Shown: positions 1 through 5,574, counted from the first letter of the stretch. The stretch is 5,574 bases of DNA from an uncultured Microbacteriaceae bacterium (GCA_937896185.1 CALBMG010000135.1:1-5574), one strand, 5' to 3'. Notes: generated by a model from the sequence alone, not told the origin. Program-made: numbers and translations.

Positions 1-1
1 C

Positions 2-1012
2 AACAAGGACGTGCGTCGCACCGCATACATGGTGTCCGTCGATGCGGCACAGGGTGTGACCACCGGTATTTCGGCGGCCGACCGCGCACGCACGCTGCAC
101 GTGTTAGCAAATCCCACATCGACCCCGTTTGACCTGATCCGCCCCGGGCACATCATCCCGTTGCGGGCTGTCGCTGGCGGCGTGCGCGAGCGCCCCGGCC
201 ACACCGAGGCCACGGTCGAACTCTTGCAGCTGGCCGGGCTCGAACCGGTGGGCGTGATTGGCGAGATCACGAACGACGACGGCACCATGATGCGACTTCC
301 ACAGTTAATCGAATTCGCGGCAGCACACGATGTCGTCGTGATTTCGATCGAGGACCTGGTGGCTCATTTGGGCGACGCACCCCTCAACACCCCGGCGGAA
401 TCCGAGCGCTACCAGTTCGAGGTCGAAACGACCGTGCCCACCGAACACGGCACCTTCCGCATGCGGGCGTACAGCGACCGCACGACCGGCGTCGACCACA
501 TTGCGATCATTGCGGGAGAACCGACCGATGGCACCCTGTTGCGCCTGCACTCGGAATGCCTGACCGGGGAAGCGTTTGGGTCGCTGAAATGTGAGTGCGG
601 CCCCCAGCTCGACGCGGCATTGGACCGCATCGACCGCGAAGGCGGTGTCGTCATTTACCTGCGCGGCCACGAAGGCCGGGCAATCGGGCTGACAAACAAG
701 CTGCGCGCCTACAAACTGCAAGAAGCAGGCATGGACACCTATGACGCGAACATCGCACTGGGTTTGCCCGCCGATGCACGCGAATACGGTGTCGCCGCCA
801 AGATTCTGGGCGACCTTGGCGTTAATTCGGTTCGACTGCTGTCGAACAACCCCGACAAGCAGCGCCAACTGGAGGGCCTCGGCATTGAGGTGCCCGAGCT
901 GGTCCCGCTGGTCGTGGGCGTCGGCGACGTCAACGCTGGATATTTGGCTGCCAAGCGTGACCGCATGGGGCACGAACTTCCCACCGATATCGAATCAAGT
1001 TTCACCGCGTAA
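2..1012 (+). CDS. ribBA: Bifunctional riboflavin biosynthesis protein RibBA (DHBP synthase / GTP cyclohydrolase II), 5'-truncated by window edge
   Basis: Cytoplasmic enzyme that supplies both riboflavin precursors: the N-terminal domain converts ribulose 5-phosphate to 3,4-dihydroxy-2-butanone 4-phosphate plus formate, and the C-terminal domain opens GTP to the diaminopyrimidine intermediate. The frame is open from base 2, and the first visible residues are already mid-domain (RRTAYMVSVDA, GVTTGISAADRA), so the GTG at 11 is not the true start; roughly 90-100 residues including the first metal-binding Glu should lie upstream. Counting from codon 11, the DHBP synthase part runs to about residue 122, with RPGHTE (His64) and GEITNDDGTM (Glu85). 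The cyclohydrolase II part runs from about 133 to the end, with zinc ligands Cys183, Cys194 and Cys196 in HSECLTGEAFGSLKCECG, the GTP-binding RGHEGR segment, and the catalytic Asp255/Arg257 pair in PADAREYG. Both domains look intact where visible. The stop is TAA, with ribH 21 nt downstream. Small departures from consensus are a Gly in place of the usual Cys before Glu85, and GRAIGL instead of GRGIGL. Confidence 0.96.
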   Translation, partial: NKDVRRTAYMVSVDAAQGVTTGISAADRARTLHVLANPTSTPFDLIRPGHIIPLRAVAGGVRERPGHTEATVELLQLAGLEPVGVIGEITNDDGTMMRLPQLIEFAAAHDVVVISIEDLVAHLGDAPLNTPAESERYQFEVETTVPTEHGTFRMRAYSDRTTGVDHIAIIAGEPTDGTLLRLHSECLTGEAFGSLKCECGPQLDAALDRIDREGGVVIYLRGHEGRAIGLTNKLRAYKLQEAGMDTYDANIALGLPADAREYGVAAKILGDLGVNSVRLLSNNPDKQRQLEGLGIEVPELVPLVVGVGDVNAGYLAAKRDRMGHELPTDIESSFTA

Positions 1013-1020
1013 GCGGCAAC

Positions 1021-1027
1021 GAAAGGA
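1021..1027 (+). promoter_or_regulatory. Shine-Dalgarno site of ribH
   Basis: GAAAGGA lies 6 nt before the ribH ATG, in the 21-nt gap after the ribBA stop. It is the clearest ribosome binding site in the window and fixes the ribH start at 1034. It contrasts with tdk, ppk2 and the last gene, which have no well-placed site. Confidence 0.75.
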
Positions 1028-1033
1028 CACCCC

Positions 1034-1519
1034 ATGGCTGGACACGGATCCCCCGAAATTCAGATCGATGCGACCGGACTCAACGTCGTCGTCATCGCCG
1101 GTTCCTGGCACGACCAGATCACCGACGGGCTGATTGCGGGCGCGCAGCGCGTGCTGACCGCCGCAGGTGCCACACATTCGCTGGTGCGTGTGCCCGGCGC
1201 ATTCGAACTGCCGTTGGCTGCGAGCGCCGTGCTGGAATCGGGCGCCGACGCAGTGGTCACCCTGGGTGTGATCATTCGCGGCGGAACCCCCCACTTTGAT
1301 TTTGTGGCGAATGCGGCCACCGATGGGTTGACCCGGGTGGCGTTGGATTACGGCAAGCCCGTCGGTTTCGGAGTGCTGACACTCGACGACGAACAGCAGG
1401 GTATCGACCGTGCCGGTCTTCCCGGTTCACAGGAAGACAAGGGTGCCGAGGCGGCCACCGCCGCTATCGCCATGGCCGTGCTGTTGCGCGGTCTGGCCGA
1501 CACCGAGGCCGGGAACTAG
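1034..1519 (+). CDS. ribH: 6,7-dimethyl-8-ribityllumazine synthase (RibH)
   Basis: This protein condenses 3,4-dihydroxy-2-butanone 4-phosphate with 5-amino-6-ribitylaminouracil to give 6,7-dimethyl-8-ribityllumazine, the penultimate riboflavin step; the family forms cytoplasmic pentamers or 60-mer capsids. At 161 aa it has the usual length. Visible family marks are the substrate-stacking Trp25 in IAGSWHDQIT, VRVPGAFELPLAA (52-63), GVIIRGGTPHFDFV (78-91) with the catalytic His87, the GFGVLT segment, and EDKGAEAATAA near the C-terminus. Trp in the SWH position, the AGLPxSxEDKGA stretch and overall similarity fit the mycobacterial/actinobacterial type as I remember it. The ATG start is supported by GAAAGGA 6 nt upstream. 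It follows ribBA, which makes one of its substrates, and ends 2 nt before the GTG of the ABC transporter gene, so the three genes are probably one transcript. No promoter was seen in front of it. Confidence 0.96.
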   Translation: MAGHGSPEIQIDATGLNVVVIAGSWHDQITDGLIAGAQRVLTAAGATHSLVRVPGAFELPLAASAVLESGADAVVTLGVIIRGGTPHFDFVANAATDGLTRVALDYGKPVGFGVLTLDDEQQGIDRAGLPGSQEDKGAEAATAAIAMAVLLRGLADTEAGN

Positions 1520-1521
1520 TC

Positions 1522-3333
1522 GTGTCGAGCCCCCGCCACCGTGGCCCTTTCGGTCGCTCGACTGTGCGTTATGACGGCCCAAAGGCGAAGTTTTCGGACC
1601 TGCTGCCGTACCTGCGAGAGCACCGCGGCATCCTCTCGGTCGTCATCGTCCTCAGTGTGATTGGCGCCGGGGCTTCGCTCGCCCAACCGCTGCTGGTGTC
1701 TCAGGTGATTAACGCCGTTCAGGCGGGCACCGAACTGGGCTGGCTGGTGCCCGCACTAATCGGTTTGGTGGTCGGTGGGGCTCTGCTGACCAGCTTCCGC
1801 CACTACCTTTTGCAGCGCACCGGTGAGAGCGTGGTGCTGTCGGCACGCCGCCATCTCGTCTCGCGCCTGTTGAACCTGCCCATCAGCGAATTCGATGCCC
1901 GACGCACCGGCGACCTGGTGTCCCGCGTGGGCGCCGACACGACCATGTTGCGTGCCGTGTTGACCCAGGGCCTCGTCGAGGCCGTCGGTGGCGTGGTCAC
2001 GTTCGTGGGCGCGATCATCGCGATGCTCATCATCGACGCACTGCTATTTGGTCTGACCTTCTCGGTCGTGATTGTGTCCATCATCATCGTCATCGTGATG
2101 TCGAGGCGCATCCGCACCTATTCGCGCATCGCCCAAGACCGCGTGGGCGCCCTCACCGCGTCGGTGGAACGCGCCATCAGTGCGGTCCGCACCGTGCGTG
2201 CGGCAAACGCCACCGAACGCGAAGCCGACGTGATTGATGCCGACGCCCGTGGCGCCTGGCGAGCGGGTCTCGATGTTGCCCGCATTTCCGCCCTGGTGGT
2301 GCCCATTTCCTCGATCGCCATGCAGGTGTCATTCCTTGTGGTGCTCGGCGTCGGCGGTTTCCGTGTCGCCAGCGGCGCCATCGAAGTCTCACAGCTGGTG
2401 TCGTTCATCCTGTTCCTCTTCATGATGATCATGCCGCTGGGCCAGGCCATCGGCGCGTTCACGTCGGTGTCGCAGGCGTTGGGCGCCTTGGCGCGTATTC
2501 GCGAAATCATCGACCTGCCCGCCGAAAGCGACGGCGACACCGCCGCACAGAACTTGGGTAACCGTGACGAGGCTCGGGCCAGCGACTTGGGCCCCGTGGC
2601 CGTCGAATTTGATGCCGTTCAGTTCGGTTATGACGCCGACAACACGATCCTGCACGACGTCAGCGTGACCGTTCCCACCGGTTCGCGTGTGGCGCTGGTC
2701 GGGCCCAGTGGTTCCGGCAAATCAACCATGTTGGCGCTGATCGAACGTTTCTATGACGTCACCGCCGGCACGATTCGTGTGGGCGGAACCGACATCCGCG
2801 AACTGGACCGCGCCGAACTGCGCTCGCACATCGGATACGTGGAACAGGACGCCCCCGTGCTGGCAGGCAGCATCCGCGACAACCTCGTGTTGGGCCGACC
2901 TGATGCCACCGACGAGGACTGCCTGCGAGTGTTGGCCGACGTCAACCTGTCGGGGATTGTGGACCGTTCGGAGGACGGCCTGAATGCGGCTGTCGGCGAG
3001 GGCGGTGTGCTGCTCAGTGGCGGCGAACGTCAACGCCTCGCAATCGCACGCGCCCTGCTGGCCGCTCCCCCGATCCTGCTGTTGGACGAATCCACGTCCA
3101 GCCTCGACGGCATGAACGAACAGTTGATGAAAGCCGCCATCGACAAGGTGGCCGAAAACCGCACGCTCATCGTGATCGCGCACCGCCTGGCGACCGTCGT
3201 CGACAGCGACACCATCGTGGTGCTGCAGTCGGGACGCGTGCTGGGGGCCGGTACCCACGACGAATTGCTCGACACCGTCGACCTGTACCGCGAACTGGCG
3301 GAACACCAGCTGCTGGCGGCCCCGGCCGACTAG
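1522..3333 (+). CDS. ABC exporter half-transporter (fused membrane and ATPase domains), substrate unknown
   Basis: Membrane-bound ATP-driven exporter of the MsbA/LmrA-like type, 603 aa, the usual length for a protein that works as a dimer. Six hydrophobic segments can be seen at about 38-60, 74-92, 150-170, 172-193, 255-280 and 290-312. The ATPase domain follows an acidic linker (about 331-358) and has every standard motif: A-loop Tyr370, Walker A GPSGSGKS (394-401), Q-loop Gln442, signature LSGGERQ (498-504), Walker B ILLLDE (518-523) with catalytic Glu523, D-loop SSLDG and H-loop His554. It should therefore be a catalytically competent homodimer rather than one half of an asymmetric pair. 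The GTG start is 2 nt after the ribH stop; GGGA (1511-1514), inside ribH, is the only nearby ribosome site, so translational coupling to ribH is likely. The substrate cannot be read from sequence; lipid, drug, peptide or a flavin-related compound are all possible, and annotation as a multidrug exporter would be by family only. Confidence 0.93.
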   Translation: MSSPRHRGPFGRSTVRYDGPKAKFSDLLPYLREHRGILSVVIVLSVIGAGASLAQPLLVSQVINAVQAGTELGWLVPALIGLVVGGALLTSFRHYLLQRTGESVVLSARRHLVSRLLNLPISEFDARRTGDLVSRVGADTTMLRAVLTQGLVEAVGGVVTFVGAIIAMLIIDALLFGLTFSVVIVSIIIVIVMSRRIRTYSRIAQDRVGALTASVERAISAVRTVRAANATEREADVIDADARGAWRAGLDVARISALVVPISSIAMQVSFLVVLGVGGFRVASGAIEVSQLVSFILFLFMMIMPLGQAIGAFTSVSQALGALARIREIIDLPAESDGDTAAQNLGNRDEARASDLGPVAVEFDAVQFGYDADNTILHDVSVTVPTGSRVALVGPSGSGKSTMLALIERFYDVTAGTIRVGGTDIRELDRAELRSHIGYVEQDAPVLAGSIRDNLVLGRPDATDEDCLRVLADVNLSGIVDRSEDGLNAAVGEGGVLLSGGERQRLAIARALLAAPPILLLDESTSSLDGMNEQLMKAAIDKVAENRTLIVIAHRLATVVDSDTIVVLQSGRVLGAGTHDELLDTVDLYRELAEHQLLAAPAD

Positions 3334-3375
3334 TCGGTGGTGGGCGCGGCCTGGGTGGGCGCACTCCGGATGGAT

Positions 3376-3403
3376 ACACCTCAGGCCGTCACGGCTGGGG
3401 TGT
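3376..3403. terminator. Hairpin between convergent genes, probable bidirectional terminator
   Basis: ACACCTCAG (3376-3384) pairs with CTGGGGTGT (3395-3403), a 9-bp stem with one G-T wobble around a 10-nt GC-rich loop that could partly pair again. It sits in the 82-bp gap between the stops of the ABC transporter gene (+) and tdk (-), where a terminator serving both strands is expected. There is no T-run on either side, so it would be a tract-less hairpin of the sort proposed for high-GC bacteria. The rest of the gap holds only a GGTGGGCGC direct repeat (3339-3347 and 3354-3362). Confidence 0.5.
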
Positions 3404-3415
3404 CGGGATCGGCAG

Positions 3416-4081
3416 CTATGAGAAGTCGGGGTCCGTGTCGGGGGTGTACTGGAAGGCGCTGGGCGCATTGAACCCGTAAGCCAGCATGCCGCCGGATTCC
3501 TTCAGATAGCAGGTGCCGCACAGCGATTCATAGGTCACGTCGACACCGTCGATGGCCACCTGGTCGCCGTCAAAGATGAAACGGTCGTTGGCTTTGCGGG
3601 CGTTGAACATGGCTTTGCGGCCACAACGGCAGATTGTCTTGAGTTCCTCGAGGTTGTGGGCGACCTCGAGCAGTCGACGCGATCCGGGGAACGCGATCGT
3701 CTGGAAGTCGGTGCGAATGCCGTAGGCCAGCACGGGGATACCGTCGAGGATGGCGATGCGCAGCAGGTCGTCGACCTGGTTGATGGTCAAAAATTGGGCT
3801 TCGTCGATCATGAGGCAGGCGACGTCAGCACCGGATTCGCGCTGCACCTTTGCACGGTACGAATCAAACAAGGTGCGCACGTCATCGGACGGGCCGATAA
3901 CGAAATCGACGGGACGCTCCACACCCAGGCGGGACACGATCGAGGCGTTGCCTTTGGTGTCGACGCGGGGCTTGGCGATCAGCACGCGCTGGTGGCGTTC
4001 CTCATAGTTATAGGCGGCCTGCAGCAGCGCCGTGCTCTTGCCCGAATTCATTGCACCGTAACGGAAATATAGCTTCGCCAT
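3416..4081 (-). CDS. tdk: Thymidine kinase, TK1/type II family
   Basis: Cytoplasmic salvage enzyme that phosphorylates thymidine (and deoxyuridine in this family) to dTMP using ATP; family members are tetramers inhibited by dTTP. It is 221 aa. The N-terminus MAKLYFRYGAMNSGKSTALL resembles E. coli Tdk and carries the P-loop GAMNSGKST (9-17). DEAQF (93-97) supplies the catalytic base Glu94. YGIRTDF (120-126) and LEELKTI precede the zinc-bound lasso region, whose four cysteines are Cys151 and Cys153 (CRCGRKA) and Cys188 and Cys191 (CGTC). The frame stays open upstream for about 280 codons antisense to ppk2, but homology begins exactly at this ATG, so the start is firm. No good Shine-Dalgarno site precedes it; instead TAAAGT ends 7 nt before the ATG, suggesting a leaderless mRNA. 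It is convergent with the ABC transporter gene and divergent from ppk2. Confidence 0.95.
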   Translation of the reverse strand: MAKLYFRYGAMNSGKSTALLQAAYNYEERHQRVLIAKPRVDTKGNASIVSRLGVERPVDFVIGPSDDVRTLFDSYRAKVQRESGADVACLMIDEAQFLTINQVDDLLRIAILDGIPVLAYGIRTDFQTIAFPGSRRLLEVAHNLEELKTICRCGRKAMFNARKANDRFIFDGDQVAIDGVDVTYESLCGTCYLKESGGMLAYGFNAPSAFQYTPDTDPDFS

Positions 4082-4088
4082 GCCCGCA

Positions 4089-4094
4089 ACTTTA
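4089..4094 (-). promoter_or_regulatory. Putative -10 box of tdk (leaderless)
   Basis: On the minus strand TAAAGT fits the actinobacterial TAnnnT -10 pattern and is separated from the tdk ATG by 7 nt (TGCGGGC), so transcription would begin at or next to the start codon. No convincing -35 box was seen. The call rests on pattern and position only. Confidence 0.5.
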
Positions 4095-4117
4095 CCGAAC
4101 TTCGGGCGCGAGTTCGG
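4095..4117. promoter_or_regulatory. Inverted-repeat cluster (possible operator) in the tdk-ppk2 divergent region
   Basis: CCGAACT (4095-4101) and AGTTCGG (4111-4117) form a perfect 7-bp inverted repeat with a 9-nt spacer. The left arm is also part of a tighter palindrome, CCGAA-C-TTCGG (4095-4105), giving three half-sites: CCGAA at 4095, TTCGG at 4101 and TTCGG at 4113, the last two 12 bp apart. The cluster abuts the tdk -10 box and covers where its -35 would be, a position from which a bound protein could block tdk. It could alternatively fold as a hairpin or be chance in GC-rich DNA. No known regulator is recognised. Confidence 0.4.
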
Positions 4118-4162
4118 CGTTCCCGCACCCGCGAATTCCACCTGTTGTTCACCGGGGAAGCG

Positions 4163-4168
4163 TATTCT
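4163..4168 (+). promoter_or_regulatory. Putative -10 box of ppk2 (leaderless)
   Basis: TATTCT fits TAnnnT and is separated from the ppk2 ATG by exactly 6 nt, which would place the transcription start on the A of the ATG. TTGTTC at 4145-4150 resembles a -35 box but is only 12 nt away, too close to be the normal partner. Confidence 0.55.
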
Positions 4169-4174
4169 GGGCTC

Positions 4175-5131
4175 ATGACCACCACACCTTCCGCCGACCA
4201 CGACCCCACCGATCTGACCGGCATCGATGACTCCGCTCTGGCCACGGTCAGTGACGACGTGTTGGCGGAACTTTTGGACGAAGACGCCCCCGACATTGAC
4301 CCCGCGGATGCTGCGTGGCGCCACAACTATCCGTATTCCACAAAGATGACCCGTGGCGAATACGAACGGGCAAAACACCTGTTGCAGGTGGAACTGTTGA
4401 AACTGCAGTCGTGGGTGCGCGAATCGGGCGCCAAAATCGTCATCATCTTTGAGGGCCGCGATGCCGCGGGCAAGGGTGGCACGATCAAACGGTTCATGGA
4501 ACACCTGAACCCGCGTGGTGCGCGCGTGATGGCCCTGGAAAAGCCAACGGAACGTGAACGTTCGCAATGGTATTTCCAGCGTTACACCCAGCACCTCCCG
4601 GCGGCCGGCGAAATCGTGCTCATGGACCGCTCTTGGTACAACCGTGCCGGCGTGGAACGGGTCATGGGCTATTGCACCAACGACGAGTATTGGGAATTCA
4701 TGCGCACCACACCCCAGTTCGAGAACATGCTGGTGAAGTCGGGCGTGCACCTGATCAAGTTTTGGTTCTCGGTGGGCGAGGCCGAACAGCGTCGCCGTTT
4801 CGAGGAACGCCGCGACGACCCCGTGAAGCGGTGGAAGCTGTCCCCCACCGACCTTGCCAGCCGCGACAAATGGCAGCAGTACACCGAGGCGAAAGAGGCG
4901 ATGTTCCAGAACACCGACTCGGAGCACGCACCGTGGACTGTCGTGAAATCGAATGACAAAAAGCGTGCCCGCATCGAAGCCATGCGGTGGGTGCTGCGCC
5001 AGTTCGACTATCCGGGCAAAAACGTGCTTCTGGTGGGCGAACCTGATTCACTGATCATCGGCAAGCCCGAAACCATGTATGACGAAGGCGAAAACCCCAC
5101 GACGGCGTTGCCGCAGTTGCCCCGGGCCTGA
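4175..5131 (+). CDS. ppk2: Polyphosphate kinase 2 family protein (PPK2)
   Basis: Cytoplasmic kinase that uses inorganic polyphosphate to phosphorylate nucleotides (typically NDP to NTP, and reversible). It is 318 aa, a single-domain PPK2. Residues 1-50 are a strongly acidic, probably disordered leader. The conserved core begins near 56 (TKMTRGEYERAKHLLQVEL). Walker A is FEGRDAAGKGG (92-102) with Lys100, followed by TIKRFMEHLNPRGARV. Walker B is VLMDRSWYNRAGVERVMGYC (148-167) with Asp151. The Arg-rich lid lies at about 204-219 (EQRRRFEERRDDPVKR), then the KLSPTD segment and the conserved C-terminal WTVV/DKKRARIEAMRWVL. The motifs fit the class I type that favours nucleoside diphosphates, but class and base preference cannot be settled by eye. 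An in-frame TTG at 4145 would add 10 residues, but it lies upstream of the -10-like TATTCT; GGGGAAG (4154-4160) is 14 nt from the ATG, too far to act as a normal ribosome site. The DUF2200 gene starts 3 nt after its stop. Confidence 0.93.
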   Translation: MTTTPSADHDPTDLTGIDDSALATVSDDVLAELLDEDAPDIDPADAAWRHNYPYSTKMTRGEYERAKHLLQVELLKLQSWVRESGAKIVIIFEGRDAAGKGGTIKRFMEHLNPRGARVMALEKPTERERSQWYFQRYTQHLPAAGEIVLMDRSWYNRAGVERVMGYCTNDEYWEFMRTTPQFENMLVKSGVHLIKFWFSVGEAEQRRRFEERRDDPVKRWKLSPTDLASRDKWQQYTEAKEAMFQNTDSEHAPWTVVKSNDKKRARIEAMRWVLRQFDYPGKNVLLVGEPDSLIIGKPETMYDEGENPTTALPQLPRA

Positions 5132-5134
5132 CAG

Positions 5135-5479
5135 ATGACCCACCGCATCTATTCCATGCCGTTCGCGACGGTCTACCCGCTGTATGTGACCAAGTTGGAA
5201 CGCAAGGGCCGCACCACCGAGGAACTCGACCAGGTGATCTGTTGGCTCACCGGGTTCAGCGTCGACGAACTACACGCACTGGTGCGCGACGGGGTCACAT
5301 TCCTTGAATTCTTTGACCGCGCCAACATCCACCCCAACGCGCCACTAATCACGGGCGTCATCTGCGGTGTGCGCATCGAGAACATCGAAGACCCGCTCAT
5401 GCAGAAAATCCGGTACATGGACAAACTCGTCGACGAGCTGGCCAAAGGCCGGCCGATGGTGAAGGTACTGCGGGGTTAG
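5135..5479 (+). CDS. DUF2200 family protein, function unknown
   Basis: A 114-aa soluble protein without signal peptide or membrane segment, which I recognise from recall as the DUF2200 family. Typical stretches are HRIYSMPFATVYPLYVTKLE (3-22), GRTTEELDQVICWLTGFS (25-42), FLEFFDRANIHPNAPLITGV (56-75), VICGVRIENIEDPLMQKIRY (75-94) and MDKLVDELAKGRPMVKVLRG (95-114). The length matches a whole single-domain member, so it is complete. No catalytic motif is evident; conserved His, Tyr, Trp and Cys (Cys36, Cys77) are visible but their role is unknown. It begins 3 nt after the ppk2 stop with no strong ribosome site, which suggests co-transcription and translational coupling with ppk2. Whether the pairing is functional or local chance cannot be told from one genome. 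Confidence 0.87.
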   Translation: MTHRIYSMPFATVYPLYVTKLERKGRTTEELDQVICWLTGFSVDELHALVRDGVTFLEFFDRANIHPNAPLITGVICGVRIENIEDPLMQKIRYMDKLVDELAKGRPMVKVLRG

Positions 5480-5486
5480 TCCCCAG
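5468..5486 (+). terminator. Weak hairpin at the end of the DUF2200 gene
   Basis: GGGG (5472-5475) can pair with CCCC (5481-5484) around TTAGT, which contains the stop codon, with CT/AG adding two more pairs across a bulge. The stem is short and has no T-run, so it may be a weak terminator or chance. The next gene has its own -10-like box immediately after it. Confidence 0.2.
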
Positions 5487-5502
5487 AATCTCGCCCCAGG
5501 AC

Positions 5503-5508
5503 TATGGT
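5503..5508 (+). promoter_or_regulatory. Putative -10 box of the gene at 5515 (leaderless)
   Basis: TATGGT fits TAnnnT and lies exactly 6 nt (TACTCC) before the ATG at 5515, the same geometry as ppk2. No ribosome site fits in this short leader, and no clear -35 box is visible; CCCCAG occurs twice just upstream (5481-5486 and 5494-5499). Confidence 0.5.
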
Positions 5509-5514
5509 TACTCC

Positions 5515-5574
5515 ATGAAACAGTTTCTCTCGCGGGCGATTTCCTTCATGACGACCGCAGCGATGGCAGTGGGG
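5515..5574 (+). CDS. Start of a probably exported protein, truncated by window edge
   Basis: Only 20 codons are visible, reading MKQFLSRAISFMTTAAMAVG. A short basic beginning (Lys2, Arg7) followed by a hydrophobic, Ala-rich run looks like the n- and h-regions of a Sec signal peptide; the cleavage site or lipobox, if any, lies beyond the window. The start is supported by the TAnnnT box 6 nt upstream rather than by a ribosome site. The family cannot be determined. A membrane anchor, or a leader of another type, is equally possible. Confidence 0.55.
   Translation, partial: MKQFLSRAISFMTTAAMAVG

Noticed and set aside
11..13. GTG at 11 as the ribBA start
   Set aside because: The frame is already open before it, and the residues just after it belong to the middle of the DHBP synthase domain, so the gene continues upstream of the window.
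305..973. 222-codon open frame on the minus strand
   Set aside because: It lies entirely antisense to ribBA, whose domains and catalytic residues are unambiguous; the translation has no recognisable family.
3339..3362. GGTGGGCGC direct repeat in the convergent gap
   Set aside because: Two 9-nt copies 15 bp apart in G-rich sequence are easily chance; no further copies or flanking structure were seen.
2722..3468. 248-codon open frame on the minus strand
   Set aside because: It is antisense to the ATPase domain of the ABC exporter; a shadow of codon bias with no ribosome site or homology that I recognise.
4145..4174. TTG at 4145 as an earlier start for ppk2
   Set aside because: It would put the -10-like TATTCT inside the coding region, has no ribosome site in front, and adds residues outside the family pattern. 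The ATG at 4175 fits better.
4082..4927. About 280 stop-free codons upstream of tdk in the same frame, antisense to ppk2, which could suggest a longer tdk or an antisense gene
   Set aside because: Thymidine kinase homology begins exactly at the ATG ending at 4081, and the plus strand here codes for a clear PPK2. Codon bias in high-GC genes often leaves an antisense frame open; no family is recognisable in the translation.

Overview
The window looks like ordinary chromosome from a high-GC Gram-positive bacterium (Actinomycetota). This rests on strongly G/C-biased third codon positions, a lumazine synthase and a bifunctional RibBA that resemble actinobacterial versions as I remember them (IAGSWH, RGHEGR, GLPADAR segments), GTG starts, and TAnnnT -10 boxes lying 6-7 nt in front of ATG codons, as expected of leaderless transcripts. 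I cannot name the genus. No mobile element, CRISPR array, tRNA or rRNA was seen, and base composition looks uniform throughout.

Layout: (1) 2-1012 (+), the 3' part of ribBA, whose start lies upstream of the window; (2) 1034-1519 (+), ribH, lumazine synthase; (3) 1522-3333 (+), an ABC exporter half-transporter that starts 2 nt after the ribH stop. These three read as one co-directional operon tail. (4) 3334-3415, a short convergent gap with a hairpin that probably ends transcription from both sides. (5) 3416-4081 (-), tdk, thymidine kinase of the TK1/type II family. (6) 4082-4174, a 93-bp divergent control region with inverted repeats and a -10 box for each direction. (7) 4175-5131 (+), a polyphosphate kinase 2 family protein. 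(8) 5135-5479 (+), a DUF2200 protein 3 nt downstream, probably co-transcribed with ppk2. (9) 5515-5574 (+), the first 20 codons of a probably secreted protein, cut by the window edge.

Working together: RibBA makes both precursors of riboflavin synthesis (3,4-dihydroxy-2-butanone 4-phosphate from ribulose 5-phosphate, and the pyrimidine branch entry from GTP), and RibH joins the two branches into 6,7-dimethyl-8-ribityllumazine. The exporter's substrate is unknown; its tight coupling to ribH is the main contextual clue. Tdk (thymidine salvage) and PPK2 (polyphosphate-driven nucleotide phosphorylation) are divergent nucleotide-metabolism genes that share one promoter region.

I found no clear undescribed system. 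The points most worth checking are the repeated leaderless promoter geometry at three genes, the TTCGG/CCGAA repeat cluster between tdk and ppk2, the exporter coupled to ribH, and the ppk2-DUF2200 pairing.
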